DNA of 64,000 nt from Phoronis australis (GCA_002633005.1 NMRA01000299.1:248001-312000); one strand, 5' to 3'; counted from the first letter of the stretch, positions 44,821-56,720 are shown. The notes: generated by a model from the sequence alone, not told the origin. Translations and numbers: made by a program.

Positions 44821-46460
44821 ACAAGAGCAAGGCAGAGCGTTGAAATGCCCCCACGAATGTATTGTAAATGGTGTGCTTTTAGGGTTATTTATTTGTATCA
44901 TAAAAATGGCCACTAGATGGCGCAAAAACATACAATCCATCCAAAAACAGGAACATGCCATATTTCATAAAAATCTGTCAAGGAACTTCAGAGAAACAAA
45001 GGACAACAGAATAAAATGAAATTGGCACTAGTGGACACAGTGTCCGCTGGATCCGCCTGAAAGTCGTCATCTGTTGTGATCTTCTTATAAATACACTTAC
45101 TAAATTTAATAAAGATCCTGCAGTGGGTTTAGGAATTACTATGGGCGCAAAACAAAACTATCACTAGGAGGCGCCACAGTAGTCAGTCACCACTGAGAAC
45201 ATATATGCCAATTTTCAAATGATTTGGTTGATACAGGGGTCGACGGCAAAACAAGATTTGAAAACAGCAAAAATGGCCACTAGGTGGTGCAAAATACCTC
45301 GATTCCATCCAAAAACAGGAAGATAGCATCATTACACCAATAGATACCTATATTTAAAATTTTATGAAAATCTGTTGAGGACCTTTGAAGATACAGCGTT
45401 AAACGTAAAAAATAAAATTGCCACTAGGGGGCACAGCAGAAGTCAGATCTGTTCGAAAGCCGTCGTCGTCCGTACTCAACATCATATAAATACACTTGCA
45501 AAATTAAGTAAAGATCCTGCAAAAAGTTTAGGAGACACAGCCATGAGCGCAAAAAAAAACTGCCACAAGGAGGTGCCCCAGTAGTCGAAGTCGTCAGAAA
45601 ATCATCGTCAGTCGTCCATTTCATAGTAAAAACATAGATGCCAATTTTCACAATTACCCTAAAAATGGTTTGGTTGATAGATTAGTGGACGCCAAAAATC
45701 TCGAAAACAATAAAAATTGCCACTAGGTGGCGCAAACTAGGTCGAATTCATCTGAAAACGGAGAGATAGCGACACCTCATTAATAGATGCCTATATGCCA
45801 AATTTTATGAAAATACGATGAGGACCTTTGAAGATAGAGGTAAACGTAAAAAAAATAAAATTGCCACTAGTTGGCCCACCAGTAGTCACACCTGTCCGAA
45901 AGTCGTCGTCGTCTGTTGTTAACATCATATAAATATACTTACTAAATTTCGTAAAGATATTGCAAACGGTTTAGGAGATCCAGCCATAGGCGCAAAAAAA
46001 CAAAACTGCCTCTAGGAGGCGCCACAGTACTCGAAATTGTCGGAAAATCTTCGTCAACCGTCCTCTTCATAGTAAGAACATACATATCAATTTTCACAAT
46101 CATCCTTTGAGCGAAAACAGTAAAAACAGCCACTAGGTGGCACAAACTACCTCAAATCCATCCGAAAACGGGAGGATAGTGTCATCTCACTAATAGGTGC
46201 CTACATACCAAATTTCATGACAATCCGTCAGGAACTTTTGAAGATACAAAGGTAAGGGTAAAAACTAAAATTGCCACTAGGGGGCACACCGGTAGTCAAA
46301 TCCGTCTGAAAGTTCGCTCATGCCGTCCCATTCATGAATGGAACATATGTGCCAAATTTCAAAGGGTTTTGGATATAGAGCAGCGGACGCTGGACGCCGG
46401 GCATATGGACACCGGCATAATGCGTCTAAATATAAATATATATGTGGGCGCATAATAAAA
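44821..46460 (+). repeat. Three-beat repeat family, long copy
   Basis: Starts ACAAGAGCAAGGCAGAGCGT and ends with the hairpin at 46419-46452 and GGGCGCATAATAAAA. Cores in order: 44907 (TGGCCACTAGATGGCGCAAA), 45023 (decayed), 45159, 45274 (TGGCCACTAGGTGGTGCAAA), 45419 (TGCCACTAGGGGGCACAG), 45561, 45718 (TGCCACTAGGTGGCGCAAAC), 45862, 46007, 46127 and 46272 (TGCCACTAGGGGGCACACC). Spacing is about 145, 142 and 157 bases, repeating. It is the longest copy with recognisable ends apart from 58069-59870. Confidence 0.9.
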
Positions 46461-46723
46461 TGCATTGTGCTTTGTCATGTTAATACCCGTCACCAATTCT
46501 CACCACCGTGTACCAGACATTTGCTGACATTAACGCGTGCCCAATATCTTCACCATTTAATATGCTTAAAACATTATTTAACGCCTGGGATTAAGCTCAG
46601 CAGCAAAAGCATCTGACTGCTGTTGCAGAACTAGTAGGCTCAAGTCGGTGCTACTGCTAATTTTTACAAAATTCTATTTTCACTGAGACTGTCTATTTTT
46701 TAACTTGCTACATGATTACTCAC

Positions 46724-46756
46724 TTTGCTGTATTCTCTTGAAGCTGTAGTTCATTG
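46724..46756 (-). CDS. Host gene microexon (33 bases)
   Basis: Acceptor TTTGTTTTCAG, donor GTGAGTAATC. Phase 2 gives NELQLQENTA with split codons; phase 0 hits a stop at the second codon. The flanking intron (CTGAAAACAAACATTAAAGC, then AAGAAATGAGTAA) matches those beside 49186 and 56789, so this is the most diverged member of that cassette class. Confidence 0.72.
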
Positions 46757-47059
46757 CTGAAAACAAACATTAAAGCAAGAAATGAGTAACGTTTTCCATG
46801 AATTTGTATAGTCAGTAAGTTCTGTTTTTAAGTACAATTAACTTGTATACAACCAGGCATTCTCTTCATCATGACACTTGGTATGAACATACTGGACCAA
46901 AAAAAGTCGGTATTCTACAACAATGCATTCTGCGATAACAAATAATATAGACATAAATCAATGAAATTGTCCCTCATTCATAAATTGGAAAAATATAAAA
47001 ATGGTACACATTTTGGCTTCACTCGATTGACTTCACTGGTTCTGCCAGGTCAACTGCTA

Positions 47060-47240
47060 CGTCATCTGATTGGTTCTGGGTAACACGCAGTTAGAAAATG
47101 TTTTGCCTACATTGGTCACCTTTAGCCACAGACAACTTTTATAATGCCTATTCAGCACTCCCTTTTGTATTCAAGCTGATGAAGCAGAAAGGTAATCCCT
47201 AGCACTACTTTCTCAACAGTTGCGGTTGTTATGACAACAA
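47060..47240 (+). repeat. Dispersed unclassified repeat
   Basis: Diverged copy of 31590-31740: shared CAGACAACTT, CTATTCA and CACGACC/CACTCCC-TTTGTATT, and GAAAGGTAAT..CTAGCACTAC. Confidence 0.6.
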
Positions 47241-49185
47241 AATTGCAGTCATAGCGTGAAATGTCGAAAGTATTGGGTTTGATGACCTGGGTTCAACTTG
47301 ACAAAGGGCCATTTCCTAAACGATTGTTGCTTTTAAATATGTTTCAAATTCGTCATTTTATTTTCAATACTCCAGTCTACTTGTTTTGTTCACTGCCAGG
47401 TTGCTATCTTTCAGTGAATTTATTTTTAAGATTGAAGTGCCAAATCAGTGGCAGATTTTGATCATCAGTGAAACTTAGAATAGAAGTCAGCTCTGGTTCA
47501 ACCACCCACCTCATCTTGGACTTTCTTAATGACGTTCAAGCTAGTCATAGTTAATCTTCACAACACATGTTTCAACACCAGTAGTTTGACATGACTGGGA
47601 GATGGGCGCTGTCAAAAAGCTATTGACATCTAATTCTGTCAGTCACCTTGTGTTGTTTTCATGTGGTAAAATGTACTTTTTGTTGCGTACTAAAAGTATA
47701 AACCATGTGGTATTGTTAACCATGTTCAACTTTTGTAAATCCTTCGAGTATATCAATAAGCACGGTTGTTTACTTCTCCACTCCATAACCAATGTTTGTA
47801 ATTTTTAGCTCATTAGTTCATCAATTTTGAAAAATAGAAAACTATACTCTGTTGTTTTCAGTTGAATACTGCAGTAACATTTTTTAACGAAAGTTATTGA
47901 TACATACATTTTGAAAATTCGCCAGTATGTACAGGCAGAGATATTTACTGCAGTTTATGACCAGATAATTACAATTGTTGTTCGCACTGGACAATGCAGT
48001 CATCACAACTGCATCCGACTCCTGCGCAGCGCTCGCTTTGATCCTAGTGCAAGCCACTCCGAACAAGGCAGAAGAAGCATATCAGCTCTAGAAATGCGTC
48101 TTTTTTTGTAAGCGTATTATTCACGAAATGAACTTTTCACCTTTAAACCAATCAGATGTCTTAGTTAGCTGTTTGATCCCGCAGAACCAGCAAAGTCAAC
48201 CAAGAGCAGCCTTTGAACAAAATATAGTTTGCAGTTGCTTAATAATATGAAATGATCAAATGAATGACCGCAACTAAGCGACAAGACTATCTGTGAAGTT
48301 GAATAACTAGTAAAGATTCATTTCATACTAAATATTTGTGAAAATACAATTAAAAACAATGAACTATTCAATAATATTAGAGGTTTGTCGAAAACTTAGA
48401 AAAAATTTGCCCGAAAAATTGAAACATAAACTAAAAAGTTGTGTAGCAATGTGTCGTTTAGCTTCGATGAATTTCTTAATTTTCTCGATCTATTTTCTTT
48501 TCTTAGCTTCTGAAATGGAAACAGTTAATGTAATAAACATATTTCCCCCGTGTTGATCCCAGAACCAGAAAATAATGGTGGAAACTGTGTGCAGATTTTA
48601 GGCTAACAGCAACAGAAATGAGGAACGCTGTGAGCAGACAATTGTGTCAGTAAAAAAACACATAGTCGATATTAGGTCGCAGTTTCCTGTAAATATCTTA
48701 GTTCTCAGTGTAGATATACTGAATGCATTCTTAACAAAACATTTTCATTTGATTTGGATAAGATTTTTGCCTGATTTTGTTGGGACCGTTTTTAAGACAG
48801 CTGAACTATTTATGATGACCCAGATTAAAACTATCAAGGCCTAAAAATAGATACTTGATCACCATGTGCAGGAATTTTCTATAGGTAAATCTTTGGTGAA
48901 AGTTTATAGTTTTAAGGGCTGCAGTAAAACTGCTTCTTGAGGAATGACACTTTGTATCAATGTTTTAGGTAGCCCAAAGGGATGAGCCTATTTAGTAACT
49001 AAATTTTCTGTCGTACACATGAATTTACTCCACCAGGAGACTATACACAAGCATGAAATATGGCCTCTACTGTTGTATACGGATTGGCTATACTTTCATG
49101 TATACAATGTATATTATTATAGCATATTCCATGGCATATTCAATGGCCATATTCACACATATATCAGATAATGCACGTTACTCAC
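47241..49185. other. Intron sequence, nothing recognised
   Basis: About 1.9 kb with short frames only. No family, RNA gene or tandem structure is seen. Confidence 0.5.
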
Positions 49186-49212
49186 TCGGAGAACTCGTCT
49201 TCAAATTCAAGA
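49186..49212 (-). CDS. Host gene microexon (27 bases, EDEF type)
   Basis: Acceptor TTGTTTTCAG, donor GTGAGTAACG. Phase 2 gives LEFEDEFS with a split codon; phase 0 hits a stop at the second codon. Its sister at 56789-56815 has the same length, and 18 of 27 bases and the core residues EDEF agree. Donor context (GTGAGTAAC) and upstream intron also agree. Confidence 0.78.
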
Positions 49213-49389
49213 CTGAAAACAAAGAAAAAAACAAGAAATTCGAAACATGCATGTTATGGCTTGAGAAATTAACAAAAATGAGATGTACAACAACTGCAAC
49301 ACTGCAACATTTTGCTAAATAATTACTTGTAGTCAATATAAACCAGAGTTTCAACAAAAAATAAGTACTTTATTTTAGGAACATAATGC

Positions 49390-50900
49390 ATATCAAAGCA
49401 AACGCTAAGGAAAAATTTGTCACTAGGTAGACTAGTCGGATTTGTCCCAAAATCAGTGGTACTCTTCTTAGGAGAAACACAAGCAACAGATTTCATGAAG
49501 ATCTATAAAATTAAGGAAACTGATCCACAGATAAAAACAAAATTGCCACTAGACAGTACCACAACAGTTGCCGGACATATCCGAAACTCAGACATGCACT
49601 TACAATAAGAACATTTTCATGATGAGTGGTTTGACTGATAAAGAGGAAGACGATAAACACCACTCAAAAATAATGAATGAAAGCAATGATGTATCATTAA
49701 CATGTGCCCTCATTGCATTGCAACCAGTATGTTTCTATGGGCCACTAGGAGGTCCTGCAGTCGTCGCATCAGCCGGGATATTAAAAGGAGTCAGCGTGTG
49801 GTGACCATATATCTCAAAATTAAGTTTCATTGAAATTCATCAATAAATTCTCTAGATATCATCCAGAGAAGTTCTTCCCCAAAACAACAATTGAAAAGCC
49901 TCTTGCTGAGAACAAAATGGTGCCGGTGCATTGTCATCACACACCTCTGCGTAAAGTTTTATTGAATTTCACCAACTGGTTCCCTAGATCTCTTCCAGAC
50001 ACAATCTTCCCCCAAACAACGCTCAACGCTGCAGTGGACGAATCTGTCCCAAACATGAAGAGTATGGCGCATTGAAATCACATCAGGCTGTCTGTTACAC
50101 ATTGTACCAGACATGCGCAGGCCTCTCAGGTGGGCTCATTGAGCAGGTCACCCGGAGCCATTTTTATGCTTTACTAAATTTAGTTAAAGCCGAGTTGAGG
50201 AGTTTGAAACCTGACTCAATGGTGTAACAGTGTGCCTCAGCGGGACACGAACCCAACAACCAAGAGCAAAGGAAGCAAGGCCACACCACGTCTACTTGGC
50301 ATCATATATGTCTGTGTCAAGTTTTGTTGTGTTACAGTGGTCAAATCCATCCAAAAATTTAATAGTGCCCGCGCATTACCAACACATAACTCTGCATCAG
50401 CTGTTATTGAAATCCTTTAATTGGCTCCCTACATTCATCCTGAAAAGCCTTCATACAAAATTGCCATTAGGGGGTGCTGCAGTGGTCCAATCTGCCCAAA
50501 AACTAAATGGTGCCGCCACATTTACATGATATACCTTTGTGTCAATCTGTCAATCCGTTTTCCAAATAACATCCCGAAACCCTCTTCCCCCCAAACTGTG
50601 CTTGAAAACCACCCTGTCCAGACTAAAATGGCCTCTAGGAAGTGCTACGCATACCTCTCTGTCTAAAACACTAAAAAATAATAAAAATAGCCACTAGGAA
50701 GTCACAACCAGCCCAAAGCCATCGCTATCCTTTGTCAAGTTCATATAAAGACACTTGTTAAATTTAACACAGATTTTGCAAGGGGTTCAAGAGAAGTAGA
50801 AGTGAATGCAAAACTGCCACTATGGGACGCCACAGTAGTCGGAGCTATCCAAAAATTCAAGACGGTGTTTGCCTCAATCAGAAAGATACACCATCGATCC
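49390..50900 (+). repeat. Long decayed block of three-beat repeat family
   Basis: Family phrases at irregular spacing: TTGTCACTAGGTAGAC near 49418, TTGCCACTAGACAGTACC near 49541, GGCCACTAGGAGGTCCTGCA near 49740, TTGCCATTAGGGGGTGCTGC near 50461, GGCCTCTAGGAAGTGCTACG near 50629, AGCCACTAGGAAGTCA near 50689 and TGCCACTATGGGACGCCACA near 50814. Some stretches between (49800-50400) are only loosely related. No clear ends. Confidence 0.7.
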
Positions 50901-51142
50901 TGAGTACTTGGCACATATACTTGAGACACTCAAAATTCCTGAGCAAAAACCAAGCTTTGTTTGTATTATACCCATAAGCATTAAGCTTGTACTGCTGAGC
51001 TAAGACTTGCCTATCAAATCAAGAAATATGATTTCACTATTTTCCTCTTTTGATGGACTAGTCTATTCACGCCGGTGGCACTAAACTGTCCATTTTATAG
51101 TCTCTGAAGTATCTAGGTTGCATGATATTAATGTGTACTTAC

Positions 51143-51166
51143 CGAACAGCTTTAGAAGGTGCCCTC
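51143..51166 (-). CDS. Host gene microexon (24 bases, KAPxK type)
   Basis: Acceptor TTTTTTTCCAG, donor GTAAGTACAC. Phase 2 gives RAPSKAV with a split arginine; phase 0 ends in a stop at the fifth codon. Only 505 bases away is a sister (51648-51671) of the same length, with alignable introns on both sides, so this is a recent tandem cassette duplication. Confidence 0.78.
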
Positions 51167-51299
51167 CTGGAAAAAAAAATTAAGTTCGTCAGTAGTGGCG
51201 AATGAATAATTTGAAAAACTAAATAAATGAACATTTGCTTGTGGTGTCTAATTCGAGCAAAATATTAATAAGAAATTAGGTTATTGCGGCACCGCCTTG

Positions 51300-51500
51300 A
51301 AAACAGTCGCCATGCGTGCTACAGTAGGCAGAACCATCCAAAAATCATTCAGATTGTGTTACTTGCAATAAAAACATGTAATCAATGTTCATATTAATGA
51401 TCCTTAGAATGGTTTGTCAACTAGCCAGGCAGATGTCAAAAACACTCAAAAAACAATAAAAGTGGCCACTAGGTGGCATACAACAATCATTAGCTATGCT
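51300..51500 (+). repeat. Three-beat repeat fragment
   Basis: Has GCTACAGTAGGCAGAACCATCC, ATGATCCTTAGAATGGTTTG and GTGGCCACTAGGTGGCATAC (core near 51465), in family order. It lies between the two duplicated KAPxK cassettes. Confidence 0.65.
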
Positions 51501-51647
51501 CCTCTCAGTAGGAACATTAAAGCCAAATCAAGAAGTTTATGTTCACTGTTTTGCTTTTGACGGAGTAAGTCAGTGGCACTAGCTTGTCTAGTTTACAGTC
51601 TGTGAAGTACCAAGGCTAGCATAATATTATTTATTATAGTTACTTAC

Positions 51648-51671
51648 TTAGGTTCTTTGAAAGGTGCCTTT
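51648..51671 (-). CDS. Host gene microexon (24 bases, KAPxK type)
   Basis: Acceptor TTATTCTTCCAG, donor GTAAGTAACT. Phase 2 gives KAPFKEP with a split lysine; phase 0 ends in a stop. It resembles 51143-51166 and, in the exon only, 63523-63543 (KKKAPS). Intron text on both sides (AGTCTGTGAAGTACCAAGGC-like and ATTAGTGGCAAATCAACAAC-like) matches its neighbour. Confidence 0.78.
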   Translation of the reverse strand, partial: KGTFQRT

Positions 51672-52254
51672 CTGGAAGAATAACAATTTTATTTCATCAT
51701 TAGTGGCAAATCAACAACTTCAAACACAAATGAATGAGACTGATTGTAGTGTTTCCTTGGACACAAATCTTAAATATTAAAAAAAGTAGAGAAGGTCCAA
51801 CAGATCACTTTTTGATGGTGAACATCGTAAAATTCAGTACAGCAGAAAATTTTTAGAAAATGTTAAGAACTTTATAATCAATGAAACTGTGGTGCTTAAG
51901 ACTGGACCTAGAACACCTGTTCACTTATAGTGCATTATGCTCTTGAAGTCAAGTTGTACTGGCATCTACTTAGTTTGCAGTACCCATCTTAGAAGACAAC
52001 CCGGCTACGACAGTGCAAAAGGAAAGGACATATAATTATAAATGCCCAAAAAAATTACACACAGCCTGGGTAGTTCTACTCGTCACCTCGTGAAATTTAT
52101 ATCAACATGTAGAATTAACGACCGGTGGGGGTGCATGCAAAATCTGGAGTCAACCGACACTCACCTTGTTCATTGCAGTAGAAAATAATCTAATTAATGT
52201 CATTATCTAGCATAATTTTCGACCTCACAAAGAAAAATCAGTCGAAAATGGTAC

Positions 52255-52400
52255 GCTCGTGACACGTGCACATGTCATTTCCTAAAATTTTGTGACATCT
52301 TCTGGGGGATGATGACTGCTTCGCAGCAGCAAATTTTTGCACTAAAATTCGGTACACTGGCATAAAAATACTAAAAATATGTAGCGAAATGAAACCATAT
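52255..52400 (+). repeat. Dispersed repeat family R3, copy 3 (partial)
   Basis: Has CGTGACACGTGCACA, TTTCCTAAAATTTTGTGACA and ACTAAAATTCGGT, as in the copies at 7500 and 60540, then the ATACTAAAAATATGTAGCGA line shared with 43130. Confidence 0.65.
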
Positions 52401-52839
52401 ATCTTTGTAGCCTCGGCTCCCACAGATTTAGGCAAACTGACAGCAAACACAATTTCTGTAAATACCAACTAACAACAAAACATGCAGACTGCCAATTATG
52501 CTTACTTAAGGGTTGGCTGGAACAATGACTGGGCACTTTCAATGTCGACGTTCCTTGAAAAAATTAAAGATTATATTACTACACCAACAGGGAAACAGTA
52601 ATGGTATTTCAATCAAGTATTTACATGTAAGTTGAAGTTTGATTGTAATTCTAACGATCTGCTAACGAATGGAAAGATTACGTGAGATGTACACACAGAT
52701 CGATGAGTCACAATTGAAACTGAGTGAATGCTTGCAAGACATTACAGGCCAACAGAATATTACCCAGTAAACAGACATAAACTACAGGGTGGGTGATAGT
52801 GGAAGGCACGTAATCTCTACATTCATTAAGTCAGGTAAG

Positions 52840-52899
52840 TCTTGTTTAATTTATCAATTCTAACTCACTGCTAACTTCACTTCAAGATTACATGAGAGT
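52840..52899 (+). repeat. Inverted terminal piece of DIRS copy 2, left
   Basis: Contains ATTCTAACTCACTGCTAACT, then TCACTTCAAGATTACATGAG. The reverse complement, with a few changes, is at 56221-56275. The same text also occurs in copy 1 near 44137-44195. Confidence 0.75.
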
Positions 52900-53034
52900 T
52901 CAAAGTTCTAAACAGAAGACTAAAATAATGTAAGTAGTTTATTAACACTGTCTGGGATGTATAACAACTACATGCAGACAACTACGCACAGATAGAGGCT
53001 ATTGGATTTGTAAGCATTTAAGCCAAGAGATAGG

Positions 53035-53645
53035 CTTGTTACTTTCTGAAAACACAATCAATACCCCCCAAGCACCAGTTTGTAGGATCTACTTAAAGAT
53101 CCAAACTACTAGCTTAACTGACTGCTGCAGCATGTGCACTGTGCAGAGTAAAAAAGGACATGTCATTGCTAGCCATTTTCTTATTCCACCTAGCGATAAT
53201 GTCTTTAGGCTTGGTATATGAAACAAACACCTGATTACAATTCTTTCGTAACCCAGTAGTACGCTAATGTACTCTTTGTAATAATTAACAATACACAACT
53301 TCTAGTTACGTGCATATGCTGGAAACCAACTGTAGTATTTTTAAGCAAATTATCAAAATGAAGTTATAAACAACAGGATTTTACACTAAAATTCCTAACA
53401 TCTAACAGAAACAATGATTGACCACACTGACCAGTTAGGAACCCCAGCAATGTAATCAATTTTTAAAAAAGTCTACAATTTTAAAGAAATGACTTTGGGA
53501 GGAGAAATAGATCTTAAAAAATTAAGTACTATACAAACATCCCAAGAAACAACTGTTTTAGGGATAGCTGGTCACAAGATGACACCTTTCAAAAATCTAA
53601 CGACTACAGGCAAACAAATCAATATCTGGGGTATCCCACTAAGCA
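53035..53645 (-). pseudogene. DIRS tyrosine recombinase remnant (copy 2)
   Basis: Minus-strand fragments in order: VVRFLKGV near 53590, VSWDVCIVLNFLRSISPPKV (about 53500-53560), a TTxQRxxxL-like region, then the LLxDVRN and SLGGIRK region near 53170. The early part matches the N-terminal helical domain of DIRS/Crypton recombinases (.RF.KG....PP.P....WDV..VL..L). Several stops and shifts occur, and the C-terminus is more decayed than in copy 1. Confidence 0.75.
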
Positions 53646-53885
53646 GCTAAATGTTGAAAAATGTCAACATCAAACTTCCATACCACATCATCATATTTGC
53701 AGCTTTCATGATCAGCCACAACATTCAAACTCCCAGGAGGATAAGAAGCAGTAACCCAAATATCATGGTCTTTGCATCACAACAGTGCCTCGTGAGTGAT
53801 AGCCTTAAGTTCGAGCACCACACCTCATATGATTCAAGTATTGCATTCACCACTCTCTCTAGTACTGGGAGCAACAATGCCCTCA
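53600..53885 (-). pseudogene. DIRS RNase H C-terminal remnant (copy 2)
   Basis: Minus-strand reading gives IWVTASYPPGSLNVVADHES, then VVWKFDVDIFQHL and WDTPDIDLFA. This is the characteristic RNase H end of DIRS elements (I.A.HIPG..N..AD..SR ... W.L....F... .G.P..DLFASR.N). It then runs straight into the recombinase start, implying an internal deletion. Confidence 0.8.
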
Positions 53886-53900
53886 CGGAACATAAGTCAG

Positions 53901-54745
53901 ATTAATTTGAAAAATAATTCACCTGAGGGCGGATCGCTGGGGCCAATTTATAAGGCAAAAATGGCTCCGCCTCGAATTCTAAACCAACCTCACGAATACA
54001 GTCACGGGGGGGGGTGCGAATGTACAATGCATGAGCCTTGAAAAAAAAACAAAAAAACGTTTTTCTTTTAGTAATAAGGTCCACAAACCCAAAAAAATCA
54101 AGACCCCGTACATCCCTACATTATAGCCTAAGCGCGTACATGAGGCGAAATTCTGGTTAATCCTGTGCCCTGGCCCCCCTAACTTAAAATCCTGGATCCA
54201 GAGATGACCAAAAGGTAAAATGATCAGCTCACTGACTGACACAAAACTCGATAGGAATACCATCGGATAGGGTAAGTAAACTACAACCTAATGTCAGTGT
54301 TAGATTTAAGTGTAGTATGGCTGATATTACGTATCTGTTTAAAGGTTTGTCGCTGGGTCGATGAGTGGGAACCAGCGCCTGGTTTCCTCATGTCATAAGG
54401 AAAGTAGTGGCAAGAGCTTGCACTGGTGCTGGTAGCAATGGCATGATCACATCCATTATCGCCCATTCCACAATATACGCGCCCAAACTGCGTGTAACGT
54501 GGCCCACTGGGGTACGTCGAGTAGGGAGCACAATTGCCGAGCGACGCTGCATCACTAACATTTCTTAACTTAGGTGGCAAGATCTTCACCAAACAATTGA
54601 CCTATCACCAGGACTTTGAGTGATCAACTTCACTGACCAATCAGAATGCACTCTTGACACACATTTGTTTCTAAATCGCCATTTTACCCGACAAACAACA
54701 TGTTGCCGGGTATAACTTATTGTTTGTTAATCAACTTTTCGCAAG
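53901..54745. other. Interior of DIRS copy 2, not readable
   Basis: The place where RT should be. Short frames only (for example minus 54281-54592) with no convincing RT motif. Contains a G run at 54006-54015 and A runs near 54040-54060. Confidence 0.45.
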
Positions 54746-55440
54746 GGGGCGGAACCTGCAGTAGGTCAATTGTGAGCTTTCCTTTTCCACAGTGTTACAC
54801 AGCAAATGGATTCCCGCCGTCCCTGGTTCAGTTCAATGTTGGCATCGCCCAGGAACATGAGTGCCTCCAACGCCAACCATTTCAAACTTGCACATTCCGT
54901 TACCGGCCCTCGTAGTTGTTCGGCGAGGGCAATGATGGGGGCTGCCACAGAGAGTAAGGGCGGCAACAAATGCTGCAACCTGACATCCATTGCCTTGGTA
55001 GTTAGCCGTAGGCAATATCACAACTCACTATTTACTTTCGCTGCCGAGATGGGTACAATATTTGGCCGTTTGTGTTTGTTACATAAATCTTTCACTTTGT
55101 TGTCACCCAGTTTCATGGTGAACAGGGAAGTAGTCACAATGGCCAACTTCTCCGCGACTGGCGGGTCCACGCCAGCGACTTCGTCGATATAGGCTGCGAT
55201 TTTGTCAAGAAAAACGTCCGAGCCATCTGCACTCGTCAGCTGGAGATCAGCACAAAGGCTGTGACCTCCTCTCCCTGCACCAACTCGCCAGGTTACAAAA
55301 CCTCGAAGGAGCAATTATCAAGTGGGCCTTCAGGTACGGGCATATGCGACACCAAAACCGACTTGATTAGGTCTGTCAACTGAGCTTTGAAGGCCTCACT
55401 CATGCCCTTTCAAAGGGTGGCCTTAAAGAGAAATGTCAGT
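54746..55440 (-). pseudogene. DIRS Gag-like ORF1 remnant
   Basis: Two minus-strand segments: first DPPVAEKLAIVTTSLFTMKL, then DNKVKDLCNKHKRPNIVPIS and KVNSEL. After a shift near 55010 it continues MDVRLQHLLPPLLSVAAPII, then ALEALMFLGDANIELNQGRR. This resembles the Gag-like ORF1 of DIRS-type elements (GP.....LA.I.N.L....L...K.KE....RP.NC..L..P.VN.EIW ... DA..LLG.AN..I...RR). Function in particle formation is inferred from the family. Confidence 0.68.
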
Positions 55441-56220
55441 AAGCTTAACTTTAACAGCCTTGTCAGGTTCAGATTTGTTTAGAGACTTTACTACTTTGGA
55501 CTTTTTGCTGTCTTTTGACACAGGTTCCACAGTTCATGAGACACAACGAGAGTGTAGGTCTGAATGCAGAATCACAAGTAACAAAAGTTCAAGCAGCCGA
55601 TACAAAGGTACAGCACCACTGGCAAGCTCATTCATGATTGGCAGTGCCAAACCAAAGTTCCGTCACAAGCGCAAGCAGTAAGCACTATTGTTTGACCTAA
55701 TTAAGGACATGACAAGGAAACGCGAAGGGAATTCCCGCTAAACGGTGAACAGACGCCAAAGGCTTAGCAAAACAAAGCCACCATTACGTGACAAGATTGG
55801 AGAATTCCAGTACTCGATGACTCCTGCTTCCAGCAGAACAAGACCATGGTCAAGCACTGAGTACAGCATGGAACAAAGACCACGGTTAAGCACATAGTAC
55901 AGTGCAGACCAAAGCATTCAGGAAACTCAACTAGGAAAAGAGGCATACGTGGTCAAAAACACCTGCAATAGTATCGCCCATGCTGCAAAATATCACAGGC
56001 ACGTACCAAAAGTTAACTTTGTCACACAGACTGCAAATCGGTAAACCGTCAAATACGGAATAAAAATATATTAATAAAGAACAGAAAGTCAACAATTGCT
56101 AATAGTTAACTATGACACGCAGAGACAAAGCAATGCTAGTGGAAATAAAAGCGAAAACACAAGAGTTACGAAAACTTGTCTTAACATCAACAGAATCCAC
56201 ACACTAATCATCTGCCAGCG
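55441..56220. other. 5' part of DIRS copy 2 and flanking DNA
   Basis: A minus-strand frame at 55433-55681 may be the N-terminus of the Gag-like ORF, but it has stops and no diagnostic motif. Two related lines (GACCATGGTCAAGCACTGAG near 55841 and GACCACGGTTAAGCACATAG near 55879) form a small 38-base tandem duplication. Confidence 0.45.
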
Positions 56221-56280
56221 CATCTCATGTAATCTCGAAGTGAAGTTAGCAATGAGTTAGAATCGAAGTTTTATTTAAAT
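56221..56280 (-). repeat. Inverted terminal piece of DIRS copy 2, right
   Basis: Plus strand TCTCATGTAATCTCGAAGTG, then AAGTTAGCAATGAGTTAGAA, is the reverse complement of 52850-52899 with few differences. Confidence 0.75.
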
Positions 56281-56399
56281 CTGCCCATAAGGGAATGCAG
56301 AAAAACTGAAAGAGTATCTTGGTTGGACAGCACTACTATAATAATCAAGTTAGTGGGTGTTATCATTTCATTAAAAAATGCAGATTCTACTACATTCCA

Positions 56400-56720
56400 T
56401 TAATATCTGTGGAGATCAAGAGGCAACAGCAAAAGTACCACAAGGGGGCATAGCACTAGTGATGATTGTGCAAACATTAACCAAGATTTGGAAAACTGAG
56501 AGGAGGATACCAAAAACAAACATTAAAAACTGTCGTTAAGGGATGCACAATTGGTTAAATTCACTTACGGATGGACGACTGTTGTTCCCATTTTTCTGTA
56601 GCCGTAGTTTATGAAAATCTATCAAGGAATTTAAGAAAGGCAGGCGCAAAAAATAATGTCTTGAGGGGAGCAGCAACAACCAGATGCTTCCAAAAATCAA
56701 ATGAGAGGATAATTTTATTC
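56400..56720 (+). repeat. Decayed three-beat repeat fragment
   Basis: Has AAAGTACCACAAGGGGGCATAG near 56430, CTGTCGTTAAGGGATGCACA near 56530 and GAAAATCTATCAAGGAATTTAAG near 56613. Family membership is likely, but the copy is poor. Confidence 0.55.

Larger units (their letters stand above)
52600..56285 (-). mobile_element. DIRS-like retrotransposon, degenerate but in full gene order (copy 2)
   Basis: Read on the minus strand: inverted end (56280-56221), Gag-like ORF (about 55440-54750), RNase H tail (53885-53600), tyrosine recombinase (53640-53035), non-coding tail, and the matching inverted end (52899-52840). The ends share TCTAACTCA, then CTGCTAACTTCACTTC and AGATTACATGAGA, in opposite orientation. 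Gag, RT/RNase H and a tyrosine recombinase between inverted repeats is the DIRS layout. The RT core is missing and 53900-54700 is scrambled. Confidence 0.78.

Noticed and set aside
54806-55192. 128-codon plus-strand frame
   Set aside because: It is the antisense of the DIRS Gag-like remnant, which has the better family match.
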